Of a stretch of DNA of 64,000 bases, positions 37,644 to 49,315 are shown in pieces. The position numbers were made by a program, and so were the translations under genes. This stretch comes from Elephas maximus indicus (taxonomy: Eukaryota; Chordata; Mammalia; Proboscidea; Elephantidae). The notes beneath the pieces are model-generated. The model worked only from the letters and a program-made list of their open reading frames with translations, was not told the DNA's origin and did no database searches. Within the stretch, counting starts at the first letter, position 1, and each line of letters begins with the position of its first letter. The stretch is from assembly GCF_024166365.1 (NCBI RefSeq), contig NC_064820.1, forward strand, positions 139,210,001 through 139,274,000, written 5' to 3'.

Positions 37644-37676
37644 ATACACACACTGTATTTTGGAGTTCTACATAAT

Positions 37677-38390
37677 ATTTCCAAAGTGGTTGTACCATTT
37701 TGCATTCCCACCAGCGGTGTATAAGTGTTCCAGTCTCTCCACAACCTCTCCAACATTTATTATTTTGTGTATTTTAGATTAATGCCAGCCTTGAGGGAGT
37801 GAGATGGTATCTCATTGTAGTTTTGATTTGCATTTCTCTAATGGCTAATGATTGTGAGCATTTCCTCATGTATCTGTTAGGTGCCTGAATGTCTTCTTTG
37901 GTGACGTGCCTGTTCATATCCTTTGTCTGTTTTTTAATTGAATTATTTGTCTTTTTGTCGTTAAGGTTTTGCAATATCTTATAGATTTTAGAGATTAGAC
38001 ACTGATCAAATTTACCATTGCCAAAAATATTTTTCCCAGTCTGTAGGTTGTCTTTTTATTCTTTTGGTGAAGTCTTATCATAAGCATTAGTGTTTGATTT
38101 TTTAGGAACTCCCAGTTATCTAGTTTCTCTTCTGGTGTTTGTGCATTGTTATTAATGTTTGGTATTTTGTTTACACCATGTATTAGGGCTCTTAAAGTTG
38201 TCCCTATTTTTTTTAATGTTCTTTATCATTTTAGATTTTACATTAGGTCTTTGATCCATTTTGAGTTAGTTTTTGTGCATGGTATGAGATATGGGTCTTG
38301 TTTTTTTTTTTTGCAGATGATATCCAGGTATACCAGCACCATTTGTTAAAGAGACTGCCTTTTCCCCCATTTAATAGACTTTGGGTTTGA
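37677..38390 (-). mobile_element. L1 ORF2 fragment, upstream half of a split L1
   Basis: Minus-strand L1 from about the 'caaagtctattaaatgggg' block to 'aaccactttggaaat' at 37677. It ends inside ORF2 with no 3' UTR or A tail, so the break is not a normal L1 end. The next L1 bases resume at 44772 on the plus strand. Confidence 0.88.
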
Positions 38391-40914
38391 GATATCGATT
38401 CTGGATATAGGGGAGTAATCCTAGCATCAACATGAACAGTAAGATCAAATTCTTCTGTGCATGGGCAGTGTCACATGTGAGACTAGGTAGGTCACTGAGG
38501 CTAGTTGGAGCAGTGAGTTTTGTTTTTTTTTTTCCTTTATCTTATATGAGACTTGGCCAGAGGCTGCCATGCCATACCTTAGTTCCAGTAAGAGGAACAT
38601 GAAATCAGTGAACTCTCCTAAGATTCTGCAAGGCAGACTTTTTTTTTTTGGTATTATTTTAAGTTACCTCAGGTCCTGAAAGGGCTATCACTGTAGAACA
38701 GGGATGTGGCACATACAGAAGCTGGTGGGAGATAATTGGTCTTAAAATGGAATTTGAGGAATTCTGGGGCAGAGTAAATAACAGTAGGGACTGGGGCAAT
38801 TACAGAATTTCTAACTCACAGCTTTTGACTCCTAGTCTTCTTTACCTTCTCCTCTTCCTGTCTCCTACCTTTATTAGGATGAAAGGGTATTCCAGAGACC
38901 TTTGGTCAAATTCCTTTTTATGGACACCTCCCTATGCAATTAATAGTATTTTTTTTTTTCCTTTATCCTAAGAAAAAGATTAACAACTGTGATGATTAAA
39001 TGAGTTACACCAGGATCTGCATGCGCCATCTGAGGAGGCTTAGATCACACTGTAAGAGATGGGGAATACGCAGTACTTGCAAACTTCTTCAAAGTAATCT
39101 CTCTGATCCAAACTTGTACCAGCTCAATGTGTAGTGCTACTGTTCTAGAACAGAGGGAGCCATGCCTTTTGAGCTGGCCTCAAATAAGGCAATGGAGTTA
39201 TGATTTACCCTTGTCATGGGTAACCATTTCTGCCTCAGATGTTATAGAAAGGTCAGGACAGCTCCTGCCTCTTAAAACTACTTGCTGTCTCCTCTTCCCT
39301 CCTCCATTGAAGTGTGAGTGTGTGTATGTGTCTGTGTGCCTGTGTGTGTGTGTATGACTCAGATTTACTCAAACATTTGGGAAAAAAAAAGCAATCTCAA
39401 AATCAGAGAGATGAATACAATTCCTATGTATGACTTCATTTCAATATATGTTTATGTAAAGATTGCTGTAATTTTCTTGGTTTCCCATTATATATTTTAA
39501 AAGAAGAAGACAGCTGTATTGCAGGGAAGGGGGGGTCACTCCTAGAAGCCCTTCAGTCTGAATTTTGGGGAAGGTAAAACACTTCTGTGGAATTAGTTGC
39601 AGGATGTGGGGGAAACCTCTAGTCACACCTGTGTTTAAGTGAAAGAACCAAAGATTCTTTCTAGCATAGACCAAACACACTTTCTTAATATGTGTGTGTC
39701 TATATCTATATTTAGATCAACACTTACTTGTGTCTCACAACCAAAGTGTAAAAAGGAAGTCTAATCATGGCAGACACCCCTTCCCCACACCCACACCCAC
39801 ACACCATGTGGTTAGAAGGTAACAAAATTCCCCAAGCAATAATTTGCCTCTTATCTTCCTTAGTAGCCACTCAGTACCATTTATAATTTCCACAGTTACT
39901 GTGAGCAGGGCCCTCTTGCTTTTCATTTCTGAGTGTGTTTTATCACTATGCTTTTTGATCTTGGAAATGTAATGTTTAACAAGGTAACAATTACTAGAAA
40001 ATGTCACCACAAGCATATCAGTATTCTCCATGGAATTTGTTGCACTAGGATTTGACTTCCATTGCTTATTCTTGGACTGTCTTCCTATTTCATGGCTTAT
40101 CTGGACTTACATTTCTTCTGTCATCTACTTCAAAGCATTTGTCTACAAATTAAGTTGGTAAAACAACACAGAAAGTTTTCCCTCCATGATAGCCCTTTCG
40201 TCTGATATAAGTAATTTAACATGGGCTGTGATAGCATCAGAGGACTTAACGTTTGAAGGTTTTGAGAAAGATTTGGTAAATCTTTTGGAGTAAAAAGGAA
40301 CCAAATGCAAGTGTGTATGAGATATTATTTTGCCCCAAAGCTGCTTAAAATGAATTAGAATTTAGGTTTATGATAGAAAATGGCTGTACTTTAGCTCTTT
40401 GAAGTTCTAACACTGAAATGTTCTTAAAAAATTTATTTTAAATTTCTAAGTGGAGATCTTAGAATAAAATTGCTACTTAGTGCATTGTAGAATGTGAAGA
40501 GGTAAAAGAAAAGTCAGACTGAGAGGATGCTCCAAAAGATAAACTTCCGCATTCATGACTGGGCAGTATGGATGGAAATCAGATGGGAAAGGAAACAGGG
40601 GCAGAGATGGTTTTGTGATTAAGGATGCTTGCGGTTGTTTAAGTGCTAACCTGAAAGGGGCAGGTGCAGAGTGCTAAATGAGAGCTTCTCATAAATTTCC
40701 AAGCTGCAGGAACGGCAGGGCAACCTCTCAATGTCTGAAATGGCACCAACTGGAATTTCAAAGATATGCAGACGCAGTGCTTTCTCTGAAGGTCGGTGGG
40801 CTGTGGTGTAGTTTCGGTAGATTTCCAGAGCTGATTACATACCCACGCTAAGGAAAATACATCTGCCAATCTACAGATCTTTGAAAGCAATGAGAGGCTG
40901 AAAGAACATATATT
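38391..40914. other. Spacer of the inverted repeat: unique sequence, no gene
   Basis: No recent SINE or LINE. T-runs occur at 38520-38532, 38639-38650 and 38949-38959, and a (TG)n-like tract at 39310-39353. No convincing ORF. Confidence 0.45.
39310..39353. repeat. Interrupted (TG)n microsatellite
   Basis: GTGTG units with a few interruptions ('tgtgtctgtgtgcctgtgtg'). Confidence 0.8.
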
Positions 40915-41110
40915 TTGGGGTCTGAGAGATCTGGGTTGGAGTTGTCACTTCAGTAAATTAATTCCTCTGACCTCCAGCTTCCTCATCTGTAAATTGGTGA
41001 TGATAATAATAGGGTTGCTGTGGACATTAAATGAGATAATGGATATTAAGTGCTTAGCATAGTACCTGGCACATAGTAATTACCTAATAAGTGGTAGCCA
41101 GCAATCATTA
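40915..41110 (+). repeat. MIR-type SINE
   Basis: 'cttcctcatctgtaaattgg', 'attaaatgagataatggata' and 'gtacctggcacatagtaatt' are typical MIR phrases. Confidence 0.75.
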
Positions 41111-42005
41111 TTAAAATAATAAAGAAGAGTGCATATCAGGCCTTTGTTGAGGGAGATTTTTAGTACTAACCTCGCCTAATTGCTAAGATGACCTCTAACC
41201 CCCTAAATTTTTTTTTTGACACTTATCTTCTGCAGGCATTTGTTTAATGTTCCTCCCATATCTTTCGATGTACTCTGGCAGGCTTCCAGCTTCTAGTATC
41301 TGCACCTTTCAGCCCAAGGCTCCTCTTCTGAAGTTATAGAGGCTGATTTCTGCAGACAGCAGGGCAGAAATTAGGGGATTAATACCTTCCCAGGAACAGC
41401 CCCCAGCAGACTGATGGGAGTTCATATCTAAATGCTCCAGCTCCTTCTCCCTTCAAGTGGGGTGATTTTGCTTCCCAGAGTTTCTCCGTGAATTAGTCAT
41501 AATTGCCCACATTTTTAGTTGGCTGAATTGCACTGAAGTGTTTAACTCTGGATTTGTTTCTGGGAGAATTCATATGAAGAAGAAGAAAAAAAAGCTGTGT
41601 ACCAAAAGACACTTAATAATAGAAAAATTAAAATTATCTTCACGGTTAACTGATATTTTCGTATACACATTATTTGGCTGCAGTATCATTTAAGTAATTA
41701 TACAATGTAAAAGTGGTATAAAAAGCATAATGACATTGAATTTTATCATTAAGAGAATGCACTTTAAGAGTAGGACAAGTTATGTGAAACTAAGGGAAAA
41801 ATAATCTAACACAAAACAGTTAATGACAAGAATAATTACAATGTCATTTACAATAATCGAGTACTGCTGAATTCAATTGTCTGTACAAAATAGCGACTGG
41901 TGTCATAGGAATTCTAGATCAAGCAGATAGCTATTGACCATAGAAGAATGGATATGGGAGGGGCATGAGTAGGTGGTTCATATTCTTAAATTATTTCTTA
42001 GTTAC
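41111..42005. other. Unique spacer sequence, no gene seen
   Basis: AT-rich sequence with no named repeat and no coding block. Confidence 0.45.
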
Positions 42006-42272
42006 TAAAAACCAGGGCTTTGAGCTGGTTCATTCTGGTTTGACACCCTGCTGACAATTTGCATTTCCACCCCAGATATACTGAATCGGAATGTACCTTT
42101 CAACAAGTCCCCAGGTGATTCTTATAGATCCCAGGTGATTCTTATGTGTAAGAACCACCTGGGGATCCTGTTAAAATGCAGATGATTCTGATTCAGTATA
42201 TGAGGGTGTGGGTCGAAATGCAAATTCTCAGCAAGGGGCTGAACTGGAACGAACTGATTCGAAGCCCCACTA
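42006..42272. repeat. Palindromic hAT-type MITE
   Basis: Two arms of roughly 118 bases face each other. The left reads 'agggctttgagctggttcat', 'caatttgcatttccacccca', 'agatatactgaatcgg', 'aagtccccaggtgattctta'. The right is the reverse complement of nearly the same order, with 'ggggatcctgttaaaatgca', 'gaaatgcaaattctcagcaa' and 'actgattcgaagcccc'. A 20-base 'tagatcccaggtgattctta' duplication lies at the centre. A one-armed relative is at 30545-30700. Confidence 0.7.
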
Positions 42273-42625
42273 AAAACACGTAATAAAAAGTGCTACCTCC
42301 ATTTTTCTCGTATTGTTCTCTTATTTGAGGAATAAAAGGAGAAAAAATGGAACAGTGTAAGATCTTTCTTAGTAAAAAGTACTTGTCTTCTTAAGGACTA
42401 CCTTAATTGGGAAATCATAACTGTATAACTTAGAGGAGTAGCTCGACACTGAATCTAAAGCCCATCTCTAGTAGGCCAAAATGAAGGGATTGAAAGGATG
42501 GGAAGGTGAAAAGTATAGCTGGAGCCATGTAAAGCAACTGCTTTAATTCCTTACCATAAATTTAAAGCCGGGCAGGAAGTAGCCAAAATTTATACCATGT
42601 TGATAACATCATATTAAAATGTCAC
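42273..42625. other. Unique spacer sequence
   Basis: Nothing recognised. Confidence 0.4.
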
Positions 42626-42829
42626 TGAGTGGTACAAATATTTTGCAGTCAACTACTACCCTAAAGATTGGTGTTTCAAACCCATCCAATGGTCCTGTGG
42701 AAGAAAGGCCTGATGGTCTGCTTCCATGAGGATTACAGCCAAGAAAACTCTTTGGAGCAGTTCCATTCTGACACACATGGGGTCGCCATGAGTTGGAATT
42801 TACCCCAAGGAAATGGGTTTGGTTTTGGG
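42626..42829 (+). mobile_element. AfroSINE, old and diverged
   Basis: 'gaagaaaggcctgatggtct', 'tgcttccatgaggattacag' and 'ggggtcgccatgagttggaa' keep the SINE order. The head is worn. Confidence 0.7.
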
Positions 42830-43221
42830 GCTTTTTTTTTAAGACTGGTTTTGCACTCTTTCTAATGTAGATGAAGCCCAAATTTTGTGCCTTCCCAACC
42901 TTACTTTTCTAGTTTCATGCACTGACCATGCATTTGGCTCTGGAGAACCATTCCATCTGTGTGTCAGGTTGGCAAGAGGTAAGAAGTCTCCCTTTCTCTC
43001 AGCGGTGGTGCCTATCACAGGATGGAACTGTCTTCAACATACAACTTGGACCATGCATTCTTTGTTTTGTTTCTGTCCACCAGGGTAGTTATCAAGTGGT
43101 TTTAGTGATTGTATCTTCCGAGTAGAAATTTTCAAACTTTTTTTCAGAATATGAATCCGTTCATCAGATGATATATTCTGTAGAACTCCAAAATACAGTA
43201 TATATACACACATACATACAC

Positions 43222-43377
43222 CAAACCCGTTGCCGCAGAATCAATTCTGACTGACAGAGTCCCTATAGGACAGAGTAGAACTGCCATATTGGGTTTCCAA
43301 GGAGTGGCTGGTAGATTTGAACTGCTGACCTTTTGATTAGCAGCCGAGCTCGTAAGCAATGTGCCACCAGGCCTCCA
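43222..43377 (-). mobile_element. AfroSINE inside the right arm
   Basis: Short form ('caaacccgttgccgcagaat' to 'caatgtgccaccaggcctcc'). It is at the matching place and orientation to 37452-37610 but much more diverged than the arm core. Confidence 0.85.
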
Positions 43378-43968
43378 TATATATATGTATATATATGAAT
43401 TTATACTCATAAAACAGCAACAGTTCTAAATTTAAAACAGTTCTAAATTTAAATTACTAACATTTTGTTATTTAATGAAAGTAGTAAGGTGGCTTTGGCG
43501 AATAAAAAATGTGTAAATCATAGGTTATGAACGACAGTTATAGTCTCTTGCTAGTCTTGAAAAACAATTAAAAGAAACATTTTGTTTATGTTACACATCA
43601 AAAAATATTGATTTAACAGACAGGTAGTTGAAAATGATAACAGCCTGCTTTATGCTCTCGAAGCCCTCCACAATCAGTATGTACCCAGAAACCTGAAAGA
43701 GGTATAGTAGGAAATTTTCATTTTGAAATTGAACCACCAGTATCTAACTACTGCTTATATTTCTTATCGTGAACATCAAAGTCAGACAAAAAGCACACAG
43801 AACCTCCAGTACGTACTAAAAATACTTGTAATTCAACAATACTAATACATGAGCTGTTAGAAATTAATTTGTCATAGAGGGATTGATTACTGCTGTATTT
43901 TTACTCAAATAACGCACACGTTCTACATTTTTTTTGCCAACTGCCCCTCTACCAGTGTTTTTGTAAGC

Positions 43969-44268
43969 GTGCTATGTCAATTTTTTTGTACCAATTTGCA
44001 TGAAAATAGAGGATTATATGATAAGACTATATTCCAGGCAGATGAACCTGAATGGCACCTGGTACATAATTGGGAGGGGCAGGTTTCTGTAGAACTGGCT
44101 TGTTGGTATGGGGAAAATGAGTTCTCTTACTGTATACACCTTACAGACGGTACAGTTTACTGTGATAAACTGAAAGGCTATGCACTTGACAAATCAAACC
44201 AGGAATGTCAGACTGGGGGACATTTAAGGAGGATGGATTCTCAGTTCTCTATAGTTCTACCTGTCTGA
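43969..44268 (+). other. Unidentified 99-codon ORF in the right arm
   Basis: Same frame and same predicted residues as 36504-36803 (e.g. ECQTGGHLRRMDSQFS near the end). No known family is recognised and coding status is unproven. Confidence 0.2.
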
Positions 44269-44654
44269 TAGCCTCCTGGGTTGCATGAAACCCAGAGTGG
44301 GGTCTCAGCTAACCCTTTATAACTCAAATATGTCACCCAGAACTCCAGCATGTCTCCCTAAACAGATTGCAAATACTACCGTTAACTTGTAGCCTGGCTC
44401 TAATAGTTCTTGACCACACCACTAGTGCTATCTGGCTCCATTGTCCCTGGTTAAATACTAATGACCAGGAAGTGAAACAGAGGTCATATTGGCTTATGTA
44501 AATATTACTAGTCCTGAACATGCCCAGTATGGACTCTGGTTTTGCGTGTGGACTTCGACAGAGCCTTTCATATGTACGTGGGGACTTGCTTATACATCTT
44601 TACAAATGAGAGTAATTCAGGCACTGGCCTTAAAAAAAAAAAAAAAGACCAGGG

Positions 44655-44771
44655 CAGATCTGTTGTTGTGTACCGTCACGTTGATTCTGACTCATAAAGA
44701 CCCCATGCGACAGAGTAAAACTGGCCCACAGGGTTTCCTAGAGTGTAATCTTAATAGAGCAGATTACCAGG
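44655..44771 (-). mobile_element. AfroSINE 3' half, truncated at the arm edge
   Basis: 'tgttgttgtgtaccgtcacg' to 'atagagcagattaccaggtc'. The tRNA-like head is missing and L1 sequence follows directly, unlike the complete SINE on the left arm. Confidence 0.8.
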
Positions 44772-46130
44772 TCAATTTGGTGCATCCTTAAAAAGATAGA
44801 AATAGAAGCATCATACGATCCAGCAATCTCACTCTTTGACATATATCCTAGAGGAATAAGAGCCCTCACACGAATAGGTATATGCACACCCATTTTCATT
44901 ACAGCACTGTTCACAATAGCAAAAAGATGGAAACAACTTAAGTACCCATGAACAGACAAATGGATAAACAAATTGTGGTATATTCACACAATGGAATACT
45001 ACACAATGATAAAGAACAGTGATGAATCTGCGAAACATCTCATAACATGGGTGAAACTGCAAGGCATTGTGCTGAGTGAAATTAGTCAGTAGCCAAAGGA
45101 CAAATATTGTAGGATACCACTATTGTAAGAAATCAAGAAAATGTTTAAACACAAGAAAAGATTCTTTGATGGTTACCAGGGTGGGGACGGAGGAAGAGGG
45201 GTATTCACTAAGTAAATAGTAGATAAGAATTATCTTATGTGAAGGGAAGGACAATACACAGTACAGGGAAAGTCAGCACAACTGAACTAAATCAAAAGCT
45301 AAGAAGCTTCTGGAATACAAGCAAACACTTCGAGGGACAAAGCAGTAGTGGGAGGGGGAGGGGTCTGAGGACCATGGTTTCAGTGGAAATCTAGGTCAAT
45401 TAGCATAAAAAAGTTTAAGACAATGTTCTACATCTCATTATGATGAGTGGCATCTTAGGGTCTTAAAAGCTATCAAGCAGCCATCTAAGATGCATCAATT
45501 TGTCCCAACCCACCAGGAGCAAATGAGAATGAAGAACACCAAAGACACAAGGAAAATATTAGCCCAAGAGACAGAAAGGGTCACATGAACCAGAGACTCC
45601 ATCAGCCTGAGAACAGAAGAACTAGATGGTGCCTGGCTACCACCAATGACCACTCTGACAGGGATCACAACAGAGGTCCCTGATGGAGCATGAGAAAGGT
45701 GGGGTGCAGAACTCAAATTCTTGAAAAAAGACCAGACTTAATGGTCTGACTGAGGCTGGACAGACCTCAGAAGACATGGCCCCTGGACTATCTGTTAGCC
45801 CAGAACTAAAACCATTCCTGAAGCCAAGCCAAATCTTCAGACAAAAATTAGACTGAACTACAAGACATAAAATGATATTCGTGAAGGGAGTGCTTCTTAG
45901 CTCAAGTAGATACATGAGACTAAATGGGCAGCTTCTGTCTGGAGGTGAGATGAGAAGGCAAAAAGGGACAGAAGCTTGTTGAATGGACACGGGAAATCCG
46001 AGGTGGAAAGGAGGAGTGTACTCACATTACAGGAATAGCAACTATGGCCACATAGCAATATGTGTATAAGTCTTTGTATGAGAAACTGACTTGAACTGTA
46101 AACTTCCACTTAAAGTTCAATAAAAAAAGA
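44772..46130 (+). mobile_element. L1 3' part, downstream half of the split L1
   Basis: Begins 'tcaatttggtgcatcctt', the L1 bases immediately after those that end the inverted fragment at 37677. It continues through the end of ORF2 and the 3' UTR to 'gttcaataaaaaaagaag'. Closely resembles 14370-15706. Confidence 0.9.
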
Positions 46131-46142
46131 AGTTTGAAGGCC

Positions 46143-49100
46143 TGCATATCAAATGGCTGTTGTTGTTAGGTGCCATCGAGTCAGTTCCCTATGTATCACA
46201 GAATGAAACACTGCCCAGTCATGCACCATACTCTCAATCGTTGTTATGCTTGAGCCCATTGTTGCAGCCACTGTGTCAATCCATCTCATTCAAGGTCTTC
46301 CTCTTTTTCCCTGACCCTGTAGTTTATTAAGGATGATATCCTTCTTCAGGGACTGATCCCTCCCGACAACATGTCCAAAGTATGTAAGATGAAGTCTTGC
46401 CATCCTTGCTTCTAAAGAGCATTCTAGTTGTACTTCTTCCAAGACAGATTTGTTCGTTCTTCTGACAGTCTGTGGTATATTCAATATTTTTCACCAACAC
46501 CACAATTCAAATGCATCAATTCTTTTTTCATCTTCCGTATTCATTGACCAGCTTTCGCATGCATATGGTGTGATTGAAAACACAATGGCTTGGATCAGGC
46601 TCACCTTAGTCTTCAAGGTGACATCTATTCTTTTGAATACTTTAAAAAGGTCTTTTGCAGCAGATCTGCCCAGCACAATGCATCTTTTGATTTTTTGACT
46701 GGTGCTTCCATTGGTGTTGATTGCAGATCCAAGTAAAATGAAATCCGTTTCTCTGTTTAGCATGATGTTGCTTATTGATCCAGTTGTGAGGATTTTTGTT
46801 TTCTTTATGTTGAGGTGTAATCCATCCTGAAGGCTGTGGTCTTTGATCTTCATCAGTAAGTGCTTCAAGTCCTCTTCAATTTTAGCAAGCGAGGTTGTGT
46901 CATTTGCATAGTGCAGGTTTTTAATGAGTCTTCCTCCAATCCTAATGCCCCATTCTTCTTCATATCATCCAGCTTCTCAGATTATTTGCTCAGCATATAG
47001 ATTGAATAGCTATGGTAAAAGGATACAACCCTGATGCACACATTTCCTGACTTTAAACCACACCGTCCCACAACTGCCTCTTGACCTATGTACAAGTTCC
47101 TCCTGAGCACAATTAAGTGTTCTGGAACTCCCATTCTTTGCAATGTTATCCATAATTTGTTGTGACCCACACAGTTTTATCCCTTTGCACAGTCAGTAAA
47201 ATACAGGTAAGCATCCTTCTGGCATTCTCTGCTTTCAGCCAGGATCCATCTGACATCAGCAATGATATCCCTGGTTCCACATCCTCTTCTGAATCCAACT
47301 TGAACTTGTGACAGTTTCCTGTCAATATACTGCTGCAGCCGCTTTTGAATAATCTTCAGCAAAACTGTGCTTGCGTGTGATATTAATGATATTGTTTGAT
47401 AATTTCTGCATTTTGTTGGATCACATTTCTTGGGAATAGGCATAAATATGGATCTCTTCCAGTTGGTTGGCCAGGTAGCTGTCTTCCAAATTTCTTGGCA
47501 TAGACAAGTGAGCACTTCCAGCACTGCATCCGTTTGTTGAAACATCTCAATTGATATTTCGTCAATTCCTGGAGCCTTGTTTTTCACCAATGCCTTCAGT
47601 GCAGCTTGGAATTCTTCCTTCAGTATCATCGGTTTCTGATAATATGCTACCTCTTGAAATGGTTGATGGTCAACCAATTCTTTTTAGTATAATGACTGTG
47701 TATTCTTTTCATCTTTGTTTGATGCTTCCTGCACCATTTAATATTTTCCCCATAGAATCCTTCACTATTGGAACTCGAGGCTTGAATTTTTTCTTCGTTT
47801 CTTTCAGCTTGAGAAATGCCCAGTGTGTTCTTCCCTTCTGGTTTTCTATTTCCAGTTCTTTGCACATGTCTTCTTGAGCCACTCTTTGAAATCTTCTGTT
47901 CAGTCCTTTTACTTCATCATTTCTCCCTTTTGCTTTAGCTGCTCGACGTGCAAGACCAAGTTTCAGGGTCTCTTCTGACATCCATGTTGATCTTTTCTTT
48001 CTTTCCTGTCTTTTTAATGACCTCTAGCTTTCTTCATGTGTGATGTCCTTGATGCCATTTCATAACTCATCTAGTCTTCCACCATTAATGTTCAGCACAT
48101 CAAACCTATTTTTGAGATGGCCTCTAAATTTAGGTGGGTTATATTCAAGGTCGTACTTTGGCTCTCGTAGGCTTGTTCTAATTTTCTTCAGTTTCAACTT
48201 GAACTTGCATATGAGCAACTGATGGACTGTTCCACAGTTGGCCCCTGGCCTTGTTCTGACTGATGATATTGAGCTTTTCCATAGTTTCTATCCACGGATG
48301 TAGTTGATTTGATTCCTGTGTATTCCATTTGGCAAGGTCCATGTGTATATTTGCCATTTATGTTGGTGAAAAAAAGGTATTTGCAATGAAGAAGTCATTG
48401 GTCTTGCAAAGTTCTATCATTCAATTTCCAGCATTGTTTCTATCACCACAGCCATATTTTCCAACTACCGATCCTTCTTTGTTTCCAACTTTTGCATTCC
48501 AATCACCAGTAATTATCAATATATCCTGAATGCATGTTCAATCAATTTCAGACAGCAGAAGCTGGTAAAAATCTTCAATTTCTTCATCTTTAGCCTTAGT
48601 GGTTGGTGCATAAATTTGAATAATAGTTGTATTAACTGGTCTTCCTTGTAGGCACATGGATATTATCTGATCACTGACAGCGTTGGACTTCAGCATAGAC
48701 CTTGAAGTGTTCTTTTTGATGATGAATGCAATGTCATTCCTCTTCAAGCTGTCATTCCCAGCATAGTAGACCACGTGATTGTCCAGTTCAAAATGACCAA
48801 TACCAGTCCATTTCAGCTCACTAATGCCTAGGATGTTGATGTTTATGCGTTCCATTTCATTTTTGATGATTTACAATTTTCCTAGATTCATACTTCGTAC
48901 ATTCCAGGTTCTGATTATTAATGGATGTTTGCAGCTGTTACATCTCATTTTGAATCATGCAGCATCAGCAAGTGAAGGTCCTGAAAGCTTTACTCCATTC
49001 GAGTCATTAAGGTTGACTCTACTTTGAGGCAGCAGCTCTTCCCCAGTCATCTTTTGAGTGCCTTCCAATCTAGGAACTCATCTTCCAGCACTGTATCAGA

Positions 49101-49315
49101 CAATGTTCCATTACTATTCATAAAGGTTTCACTGGCTAATTCCTTTCAGAAGTAGACTGCCAGGTCCTTCTTCTTAGTCTGTCTTAGTCTGGAAGCTCAG
49201 TTAAAACCTGCCTGCTATGGGTGACCCTGCTAGTATTTGAATACCATTGGCATAGCTTTCAGCATCGTAGCAACATACAAGCCCCTACAGTACAACAAAC
49301 TGACAGACACATGCA
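46143..49315 (-). mobile_element. Long RTE (BovB-like) LINE copy, inactive
   Basis: About 3.2 kb on the minus strand, close to the usual RTE length. The order from 49315 down is a 5' leader, an apurinic-type endonuclease (near 48538-48930, with INILGISELKWTG and QIYAPTTKAKDEE), a linker with charged helices (47.7-48.0 kb), reverse transcriptase (47177-47677, with LVKNKAPGIDEISIEMF and FRRGCGTRDIIADVRW), the active-site block at 46899-46910, the thumb/C-terminal region (46491-46868) and a short 3' end. The active site reads YAND rather than YADD, and there are several frameshifts and stops. Similar to RTE elements known from afrotherian genomes. Confidence 0.9.

Larger units (their letters stand above)
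36007..37676 (+). repeat. Left arm of a large inverted repeat
   Basis: The reverse complement of 43172-44771. Order: 3' half of an AfroSINE, a T-run, about 1.25 kb of unidentified sequence, a TA/CA-rich microsatellite, an AfroSINE (37452-37610), a (TG)n run, and the marker 'actgtattttggagttctac'. By eye 36139-36400 differs at about nine positions and 36400-37385 at about one. The end SINEs differ far more. At 37677 it abuts an inverted L1 fragment. Confidence 0.92.
43172..44771 (-). repeat. Right arm of the large inverted repeat
   Basis: Matches the left arm in reverse. It begins at the inner edge with 'attctgtagaactcc', includes an AfroSINE at 43222-43377 and the near-identical 1.25 kb core, and ends at 44771 inside an AfroSINE truncated at 'gaccuggt'-equivalent bases. 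L1 sequence follows at once. It is about 70 bases shorter than the left arm because its TA/CA tract is shorter. Confidence 0.92.

Noticed and set aside
36504-44268. Treating the twin 99-codon ORFs as proven genes
   Set aside because: Identity between arms follows from the DNA duplication and conversion, not from selection, so it is not evidence of coding.
36007-44771. Dismissing the inverted repeat as an assembly error
   Set aside because: The arms differ in a graded way, have different SINE ends and different TA/CA tract lengths, and the split L1 gives a consistent history. An error would more likely give perfect copies. Long reads should still confirm it.
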